A stretch of DNA of 6,416 bases from an uncultured Acidimicrobiales bacterium (lineage in GTDB: Bacteria; Actinomycetota; Acidimicrobiia; Acidimicrobiales; UBA10347). The notes below the pieces were generated by a model, which was not told where the DNA came from, did no database searches, and saw nothing but the letters and a program-made list of their open reading frames with translations. The stretch covers positions 1-6,416 of the forward strand of contig CALDGN010000075.1 in the NCBI GenBank assembly GCA_937942965.1. The letters are read 5' to 3'. This document shows positions 1 through 5,600 of the stretch, piece by piece (position 1 is the stretch's first letter; the number at the start of each line of letters is the position of its first letter). Position numbers and translations under genes: made by a program.

Positions 1-545
1 CGCAACAGGTCGTGTCGGATTCGGGTGCCGTCGAGCATCTCGTCGTCGACGTGGATGACCTCGACGCGACCGAAGAACACGATGTTCGACGGTGGTCCGT
101 CATCCGGGCCGACCTCGACCCGGTTCGTGACTCGACACTCGAATACCGCTGGTGCCTCGGCAACCATTGGGGCGTCGACGGTCGTCGCCTCCGCAACCGT
201 CAAGCCGGTGAGGTCGAACTCGCTCTCGCCGGCCGGAAGTTCGGCTGCGCTGTGGTTCATCGCCGGACCGAGCGCCTCGGTGACGATGTTGACTGTGAAC
301 TCGCCTCGGTCTTCGAGATTGGCGTGGGTGTCCTTGCGACCAGGCCGTACGCCACTCGACACGATGATGGTTGGCGGGTTGCCGCTGACCGCGTTGAAGA
401 AGGAGTACGGAGCCAGGTTGGCTGTCCGCTCGTCGCCAGTTCCAGACCACGAGCCGACCCATCCGATGGGGCGCGGTACGACGAGACCCGTCATCAGTTT
501 GTAGTTGTCGATCGGTGCCAGTTCGGCGGTGATGAAACGAGCCAT
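1..545 (-). CDS. Flavin reductase-like (DIM6/NTAB, FMN-binding) protein, C-terminus outside window
   Basis: The frame reads from an ATG at 545-543 down to base 1 without a stop, giving the first 181 residues. The pattern VPRPIGWV (residues 23-30), then NLAPYSFFN (43-51), a PP-x-I-I-V-S-S segment (57-64) and KDTHANL followed by GEFTVNIV (71-88) is the hallmark FMN-binding core of the flavin reductase-like family (Pfam PF01613). Members bind FMN and act as NAD(P)H:flavin reductases or as related cytoplasmic flavoproteins; the actual substrate cannot be read from sequence. The start lies 8 bases after the stop of the upstream acyl-CoA dehydrogenase gene and has no clear Shine-Dalgarno of its own, so it probably shares the transcript and may be translated by reinitiation. 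About 20-40 residues are likely missing at the C-terminus. Family assignment is confident; the role is inference. Confidence 0.88.
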   Translation of the reverse strand, partial: MARFITAELAPIDNYKLMTGLVVPRPIGWVGSWSGTGDERTANLAPYSFFNAVSGNPPTIIVSSGVRPGRKDTHANLEDRGEFTVNIVTEALGPAMNHSAAELPAGESEFDLTGLTVAEATTVDAPMVAEAPAVFECRVTNRVEVGPDDGPPSNIVFFGRVEVIHVDDEMLDGTRIRHDLL

Positions 546-553
546 GCTGATCG

Positions 554-1768
554 CTACTCGCTGATCGTGCCGACCTTGAGTTCGTTGAACGGCACACCCT
601 TGTCGACCGAGACATCTCGGGGAAGCCCTAAGACGCGGTCGCCGATGATGTTGCGCTGAATCTCGTCGGTGCCACCGGCGATCGAACCCATGAAGGCGCG
701 CAGCGGGTACTTGGACCATTCCTCGGCGTGCTCGTCGCCCTGCTCGTAGGCCATGACCTGAGGGCCGACCATCTCGTGCAGGAACTCGCGGGTCATCCAG
801 CCAATGTTGGAGCCGTGGAGCTTGCCGAGCGAGCCGCCCGGACCAGGAGCCTTGCCGGCCTTCATCTCGGCGCGGGTGCGCATGGAGACCAGTGACTTGG
901 TGACTTCTTGGCTGTAGATCTGCATCATCTTGTCGCGCACGATCGGGTCCTGGATCGTGCCGAGCTTGGTGGCTTCGCGCTTGATGCGGTTGAACATCGG
1001 CGTGGTGATGCCGCTCTTGGAGCCGGTGCCGATCGCAACGCGCTCGTACATGAGCATGGCGGTCGCTTGCTTCCAGCCGGCGTTGTATTCGCCAACGAGC
1101 CAGTCGGCCGGGATCGCAAGGTCGGTGAAGAAGATCTCGTTGAAGTGCATGCCGCCGTCGATCTGGTGGATCGGGCGGATCTCGACGGCGGGGTCACGCA
1201 TGTCGATCATGAACATCGACAGACCCGCATGCTTGACCATCTCAGGGTCGGTGCGGGCGACGAGCAGTCCGTAGTTCGAGTGGTGGGCGAGCGTGGTCCA
1301 GACCTTTTGGCCGTTGATGATCCACTGGTCGCCGTCCTTAACGGCCTTGGTCTGCAGGCTGGCGACATCGCTACCGGCGCCAGGTTCGGAGAACATCTGA
1401 CACCACATGTCTTCGCCGCTGATCATGCGAGGCATGAACTGCTTCTTCTGTTCTTCGCTGCCGAACTCGTTCATCATCGGCAAGCACATGCCATGGCTGA
1501 TGGTGAAGGCGCCACTGCAGTCAGGGAAGTGGGCGTACTCTTCGCGCCAGACGCGGTCCTCGGCCTTGGTGAGCCCGGCGCCGCCGTATTCGGTCCCGTA
1601 GGTGAGGCCGCCGAGGCCAGCGTCGGCCAGCTTCTTCAGGAAGGCCTGCGAGTGGGCAACCGTCTGGTCATCTCGAGGGTCGGGCCCATTGAGATGCAGG
1701 GGAGAAGCGTTCTCCTCGAGGAACTCGCGGCAGCGAGTGCGAAAGGCGTCGAGATCGGTGTCAGTCAT
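554..1768 (-). CDS. Acyl-CoA dehydrogenase family protein (FAD-dependent)
   Basis: A complete 404-residue protein, normal length for the family. It would catalyse alpha,beta-dehydrogenation of an acyl-CoA (or steroid/branched acyl-CoA) with FAD, passing electrons to ETF in the cytoplasm. The N-terminal helical domain spans about 1-120. The FAD-binding signature MFSEPGAGSDVA is at 125-136, the beta-barrel runs to about 225, and the C-terminal helical domain carries the GGTDEIQRNIIG motif at 365-376. The MCAD-type catalytic Glu position just before the GT of that motif is Gly here. Glu242 in MYERVAIG (240-247) aligns by eye with the helix-G catalytic base of isovaleryl-CoA and long-chain acyl-CoA dehydrogenases, so the enzyme is probably active with the IVD/LCAD arrangement. 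The ATG at 1768 is preferred over an upstream in-frame ATG at 1819 because GGAGG sits 6 bases before it and the 17 upstream residues do not resemble the family. It heads a two-gene unit with the flavin reductase-like gene. Substrate is unknown. Confidence 0.95.
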   Translation of the reverse strand: MTDTDLDAFRTRCREFLEENASPLHLNGPDPRDDQTVAHSQAFLKKLADAGLGGLTYGTEYGGAGLTKAEDRVWREEYAHFPDCSGAFTISHGMCLPMMNEFGSEEQKKQFMPRMISGEDMWCQMFSEPGAGSDVASLQTKAVKDGDQWIINGQKVWTTLAHHSNYGLLVARTDPEMVKHAGLSMFMIDMRDPAVEIRPIHQIDGGMHFNEIFFTDLAIPADWLVGEYNAGWKQATAMLMYERVAIGTGSKSGITTPMFNRIKREATKLGTIQDPIVRDKMMQIYSQEVTKSLVSMRTRAEMKAGKAPGPGGSLGKLHGSNIGWMTREFLHEMVGPQVMAYEQGDEHAEEWSKYPLRAFMGSIAGGTDEIQRNIIGDRVLGLPRDVSVDKGVPFNELKVGTISE

Positions 1769-1774
1769 GGCATA

Positions 1775-1779
1775 CCTCC
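1775..1779 (-). promoter_or_regulatory. Ribosome binding site of the acyl-CoA dehydrogenase gene
   Basis: On the minus strand GGAGG lies 6 bases upstream of the ATG at 1768. It decides the start: an earlier in-frame ATG at 1819 would add 17 residues and has no such site. An overlapping ATG at 1773 is followed two codons later by TGA and cannot be the start. Confidence 0.75.
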
Positions 1780-1833
1780 GGCTGACCAAGCTAGCGGTCT
1801 GCTCCGGGCAGATACCCATCGAACCCGCATTGC

Positions 1834-1839
1834 TACGGT
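1834..1839 (+). promoter_or_regulatory. Candidate -10 element (TACGGT) for a leaderless DUF1707 transcript
   Basis: TACGGT fits the TANNNT actinobacterial -10 pattern and ends 7 bases before the ATG at 1847. Transcription would then begin at or within a base or two of the start codon, making the mRNA leaderless. This agrees with the lack of a properly spaced Shine-Dalgarno: the only purine run, GAAGG, is a single base from the ATG. The motif is short and could occur by chance. Confidence 0.3.
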
Positions 1840-1846
1840 CGAAGGT

Positions 1847-2467
1847 ATGGATGACGGTGGAGCGGCGGACGAGACGGCACCGGGTTCGCCCGAAATGCGA
1901 TTGAGCGATGCGGATCGCGATGGTGCGGTGGCCCGGCTCAGCCAGGCGATGAGCGACGGGCGTCTCGATGTCGCCGAGTTCGAAACCCGCAGTCGACAGG
2001 CGTATGCGGCGACGGTCCCGTCCGAACTCACGCCGCTCTTCGTGGACCTGCCTCCGACCAATCTTCCGGTGCCGACTGCCGAGGCCGCCGTGCCTGCCGT
2101 CGGGGCCCAGATCCCGACACCGGTCCCTGCAACTCGCCAGTCACGTCGCTGGCTGTTGTCGCTCTTTGGGGACAACAAGCGGTCAGGCCGATGGGAGCCG
2201 GGTGAACAAACCGTTGGCGTCACGTTCTTTGGCGACACTGAGCTCGACGTGAGCGAACTCGAACGAGACTCGGTCGACATTCTGGCGTTCTCGGTGTTCG
2301 GCGATGTCACCGTCGTCGTCCCGGCAAATGCGCAGGTCGACGTGGGCGGATTCGCCGTCTTTGGAGACTTCTCCGACCGCATCGAACCGGGTGCCGGAAG
2401 CTCCGCAATGCGGGTCCGCGTGCGCCGGTTTTCACTCTTTGGCGACCTGCGTCTTCGCAGCGGCTGA
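1847..2467 (+). CDS. DUF1707 protein with LiaF-like C-terminal FGD-repeat region
   Basis: A 206-residue protein. Residues 17-69 match the DUF1707 pattern: MRLSDADRDGAVARL, then SDGRLDVAEFETR and a QAYAA-x-x-x-x-EL ending in DLP. This small helical domain is found mostly in actinobacterial proteins and is of unknown, possibly binding, function. A Pro/Ala-rich linker (69-97) leads to a beta-rich C-terminal region (about 103-206) with five Phe-Gly-Asp motifs at 107, 128, 151, 172 and 198. This resembles the C-terminal domain of LiaF/YvqF-type cell-envelope stress proteins (Pfam PF09922-like), inferred by eye. Unlike LiaF it has no transmembrane segment or signal peptide, so it is probably cytoplasmic. 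The ATG at 1847 is chosen because the DUF1707 homology begins soon after it; the same frame is open far upstream, but only antisense to the dehydrogenase gene. Function is unknown; an envelope-stress or regulatory role is a guess. Confidence 0.85.
   Translation: MDDGGAADETAPGSPEMRLSDADRDGAVARLSQAMSDGRLDVAEFETRSRQAYAATVPSELTPLFVDLPPTNLPVPTAEAAVPAVGAQIPTPVPATRQSRRWLLSLFGDNKRSGRWEPGEQTVGVTFFGDTELDVSELERDSVDILAFSVFGDVTVVVPANAQVDVGGFAVFGDFSDRIEPGAGSSAMRVRVRRFSLFGDLRLRSG
2165..2446 (+). repeat. Five FGD-motif protein repeats in the DUF1707 protein
   Basis: Residues 107-200 carry five FGD tripeptides spaced 21, 23, 21 and 26 residues apart, each preceded by a hydrophobic residue and embedded in alternating hydrophobic/polar stretches (for example SVFGDVTVVVP and SLFGDLRLR). 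This regularity suggests stacked beta-strand rungs, as in a short beta-solenoid. The repeat is visible at protein level; at DNA level only the TTTGG(C/A/G)GA or TTCGGCGA core recurs. Confidence 0.6.
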
Positions 2468-2560
2468 ATCGCTCCCATTCGGTCGTTGCGCGCCGTGTGG
2501 GACGTTCGACCGGGCGGTCTGCTCGCGCGGGTGTCGCGCGCCCTACGATGGGGCGCCGCT

Positions 2561-2577
2561 ACTCGGTCCAACCGAGT
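2561..2577 (+). promoter_or_regulatory. Perfect 7-bp hairpin in the leader of the LTD gene
   Basis: ACTCGGT (2561-2567) and ACCGAGT (2571-2577) are exact reverse complements around a CCA loop. The structure lies 11 bases upstream of the ribosome binding site and, if TACGAT at 2544-2549 is the -10 element, within a few bases of the mRNA 5' end. It could stabilise the transcript or be a protein-binding dyad. A function is not shown. Confidence 0.4.
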
Positions 2578-2588
2578 CGCGTGCCCTT

Positions 2589-2593
2589 GGGAG
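2589..2593 (+). promoter_or_regulatory. Ribosome binding site deciding the GTG start of the LTD gene
   Basis: GGGAG at 2589-2593 lies 6 bases before GTG at 2600-2602. The frame is open further upstream to an ATG at 2486, but that start would add 38 Arg/Trp-rich residues before the signal peptide and overlap the leader hairpins. Starting at GTG gives a textbook secretion signal. Confidence 0.7.
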
Positions 2594-2599
2594 AAACAC

Positions 2600-2698
2600 G
2601 TGGCCACCACCACTCAAAAACCGCAGATCTTGCGTGCGCTCGCCGCGCTGGCAATTGCGGTCGCGGTCGGCCTGTGGCTGATGCCGTCTTCCGGCGCC
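2600..2698 (+). other. Signal peptide of the LTD surface protein
   Basis: Residues 1-33 show a short polar n-region with K6 and R12, an Ala/Leu/Val-rich core (ALAALAIAVAVGLWL, 13-27) and a P-S-S-G-A c-region with Ser at -3 and Ala at -1. There is no twin-arginine motif and no lipobox Cys, so Sec export with type I cleavage is expected. Confidence 0.85.
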
Positions 2699-5600
2699 CA
2701 AGGAAGCTCGGTCGTCATCAACGAGATCGTGGCCAGCAACACGCAAGTCTTTGCTGATGGCGACGGCGACTTCACCGACTGGGTCGAGCTGTACAACCCC
2801 AACAACGTGCCGGTCGACATCGGCGGCTGGCAGATCGCTGACGATGCCGGCATCGGCTGGCCGATCCCCGCGGGCAACTCGATCCCCGCCAACGGCTACT
2901 TGATCATCTTCGCGAGCGACAAGGGCACGCCGGGCGAGCCGGGCTTCCCCGGACCTGCGGACGAGCTGCACACGAACTTCAAGCTGAGCTCCGGTGGCGA
3001 GACCGTCACGTTGATTAACAACAACTTCTCGATCGAAGACAGCGTCACGTACCCGGCGATCCTGACGGACCAGAGCTACGGCACCGACGGTGCCGGTGGT
3101 TTCGTCGTGCGCGAGACCGCCGACATCACCCCGCTGGCCGCGAACTCGGTCATTGCGCCAACACCCACTCCGACACCGCCGCCGCCTCCGGGCACGCCGA
3201 GCCTCGTGATCAACGAGATCATGGCTTCGAACGACACGACGATCGCCGATGGCGACGGTGACTTCGAAGACTGGTTCGAGCTCTTCAATCCGACCTGCGA
3301 GACCATCGACCTGACCGGTTGGCGAGTCGCCGATTCCGAAGACGGCTGGGACTTCCCCGCCGGCACCGATATCGCCACCGGCGAGACGCTCCTTATCTGG
3401 GCCAGCGACAAGGGCGACGTAACCAATCCGGCGTTCCCTGGTCCAGCCGGGCAGCTGCACACGAACTTCCGGATCACGAGCATGGGCGAGCCGCTGTCGC
3501 TCATCGACGATCAGGGCTTCTTGATTGCGCTCGTTACCGCCGACGCACTCGAGGCCGACCAGTCGTTCTCCCGCCAGGCTGACGACAGCTATGTGGTGAC
3601 CACCGGAGCGTCGGTCAGCCCCGACGCACTGAACCCCGGTCAGAGCACCCCGGTGTGCGCGATCCCCACCGCGACGCCAACGCCGACCCCCGAAGCAACC
3701 GCGACGCCAACGCCTGAGCCCACGGCGACGCCGACTCCAGAACCGACCGCCACGCCCGAGGCCACCCCAACGCCAGGCGGGCCAACGTCGACGCCCACTC
3801 CAGAACCAACCGCAACCCCGACGCCTGCACCAGAACCCACGGCCACCGCAACACCGCTTCCGACCGCGACGCCAACCCCGGCACCGACCTCGACGCCCGC
3901 ACCGACACCGACGGCTACGCCGGTGCCGGGCGAGTGCGCAAGCCTCGTCTACGTCAACGAGGTCCTGGCTCGCAACGACTGGCACGTTGATGGCGACGGC
4001 GACACCCCTGACTGGATCGAGCTCTACAACCCCGGCACGGTCGACGTTGACCTCACCGGTTGGTCGATCGCCGACGAGGACTCGTCCGGTTGGGACTTCC
4101 CAGCTGGCACGACGATCGAAGCCGACGGCTACCTCATCGTTTGGGCGAGCGACAAGGGCGACGAAGACGATCCCGACTTCCCCGGTCCCGCCGGCGAACT
4201 CCACACCGACTTCCGTCTCGGCGGCGGTGGCGACAGCGTCACCCTGACCGACGCCGCTGACTGTGTTGTTGACTCGATCAGCTTCGGGCAGCAGTTCGAG
4301 AACGAATCGTTCGGCCGCACTTCGGATGGCAGCCTCGGCCGCTTTGCGTACCCGCAGTTCACCCAGGGCTTCCGCAACGGAGCACAGACCTTCTCGCCGA
4401 TCCCCGAGTGCTTCTCGTCCGGCAGCTCTGGCTTGCGCATGAGCCGCATCGTCGCCAGCAATAGCGGCATCGTCCTCGACGGTGATGGCGACGACCCCGA
4501 CTTCATCGAGCTCGAGAACACTGGCCTGTTCACGATCGACCTCACACTCTGGAAGCTGAGCGATGACCACGACACTTGGTCGTTCCCGCTCGGCGCCTCG
4601 ATCGATCCGGGCGAGAAGATCATCGTGTTCGCAAGCGGCAAGGGCCTCGTGACCGACGAGGACTTCCCCGGACCCGAGGGCGAATACCACACGAGCTTCC
4701 GTCTCTCGACCAGCGGCGAAACCGTGACGCTGGCCGAGCCGAGCACGTGCATCGTTGAGCGAGTGACCTACCCCGAGCTCAACACCGACGAGGCCTACGG
4801 CTTCGACGCGAACGGCGCACGAGTCATCGTGTCGCCTGGCGATCGCGTCGCCCCTTGCGCTGATCCTGGCGTGGTCGTATTCAGTGCGCTGATGTCTCGC
4901 AACGACACGTTCTTGGCCGATGACGACGGCGATTTCGAAGACTGGTTCGAACTCACGAACACGACCGATGAGCTGATCGAGCTTGGCGATTGGGTCGTCA
5001 CCGACAACGACGCGGTGTGGATCGTGCCCGAGGGCGTGTTCATCGATGCGGGCGAGACGCTCACCATCTTCGCTTCGGGCAAGGATCGTGGGGCGGCCAC
5101 CGAGGTTGCCCACACGAACTTCAAGCTGAGCGGTGACGGCGAGACACTCACGATCGGCTCCTCGTCGTCGTGCCCGGTCAACGAGGTCAGCTTCCCTGAA
5201 CTCGACGACGACCAGGTCTACCGACTCGTCGATGGCGAGTTCGCCACCCAGGGCGGCGCACCGGCCGAAGAGCCCGTCGGCGACTTCATCATCACCGGCA
5301 CCTGTATCGCCATTACCGAACTGATGGCCGACAACGAGTCGACGATCGAAGACGAAGACGGCGAGTTCGTCGACTGGTTCGAACTGACGAACCTGGGCGA
5401 CGAGACCATCGACCTCTCTGGCTGGGAGTTCGAGGACGCCAACGACACCTGGGCCGTTCCCGACGGCGTCGAGATCGAGCCAGGCGAGTTCCTGCTGTTC
5501 TGGGCCGACGAAGGTGACCGTGGCGGCCCCGACGAAGAACTGCACACCAACTTCAAGCTCGGCGTCGGCGGCGAACCGCTGATTCTGACCGATCTCGACG

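Larger units (their letters stand above)
1769..1846. promoter_or_regulatory. Divergent intergenic region (acyl-CoA dehydrogenase / DUF1707 gene)
   Basis: These 78 bases must hold the promoters of both divergent genes. On the minus strand TAGCTT (1793-1788) fits a TANNNT -10 element placed about 19 bases before the dehydrogenase start codon. On the plus strand TACGGT (1834-1839) fits a -10 element just upstream of the DUF1707 start. No convincing -35 hexamer was seen for either, and no clear palindromic operator. The location is a sound inference from gene order; the individual elements are weak matches. Confidence 0.4.
2468..2599 (+). promoter_or_regulatory. Intergenic leader upstream of the LTD surface protein gene
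   Basis: These 132 bases separate the DUF1707 stop from the GTG start of the surface protein gene. They contain a GC-rich hairpin (stem 2524-2529 with 2535-2540, 5-base loop) and a TANNNT-type candidate -10 element TACGAT at 2544-2549. A perfect 7-bp hairpin follows at 2561-2577, then a Shine-Dalgarno at 2589-2593. No U-tract follows either hairpin, so neither looks like an intrinsic terminator. No good -35 was seen at the expected distance. Whether the surface gene has its own promoter or is read through from the DUF1707 gene is unresolved. Confidence 0.4.

Noticed and set aside
12..659. Plus-strand open frame of 215 residues at the left edge
   Set aside because: It lies opposite the flavin reductase-like gene, whose minus-strand frame has clear family motifs; the plus translation shows none.
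908..1846. Upstream extension of the DUF1707 frame, open for more than 900 bases
   Set aside because: It runs antisense through the well-supported acyl-CoA dehydrogenase gene and has no domain before the DUF1707 start. A -10-like element and domain homology support the start at 1847.
2486..2599. Alternative upstream ATG start for the LTD protein
   Set aside because: It would put 38 Arg/Trp-rich residues before the signal peptide and translate the leader hairpins. GGGAG correctly spaced before GTG 2600 is a better start.
3665..3928. Possible CRISPR or other DNA tandem array in the repetitive tract
   Set aside because: There are no constant repeats with unique spacers; the pattern is codon-level coding for Pro/Thr within an open frame.
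2543..5545. A 1000-residue open frame on the minus strand opposite the LTD gene
   Set aside because: Its translation is Arg/Gly/Val/Asp-rich with no recognisable domain and consists of the mirror of the repeated LTD and Pro/Thr coding. The plus frame has a signal peptide, six known domains and a sorting signal. Long antisense frames are expected from high-GC codon use.
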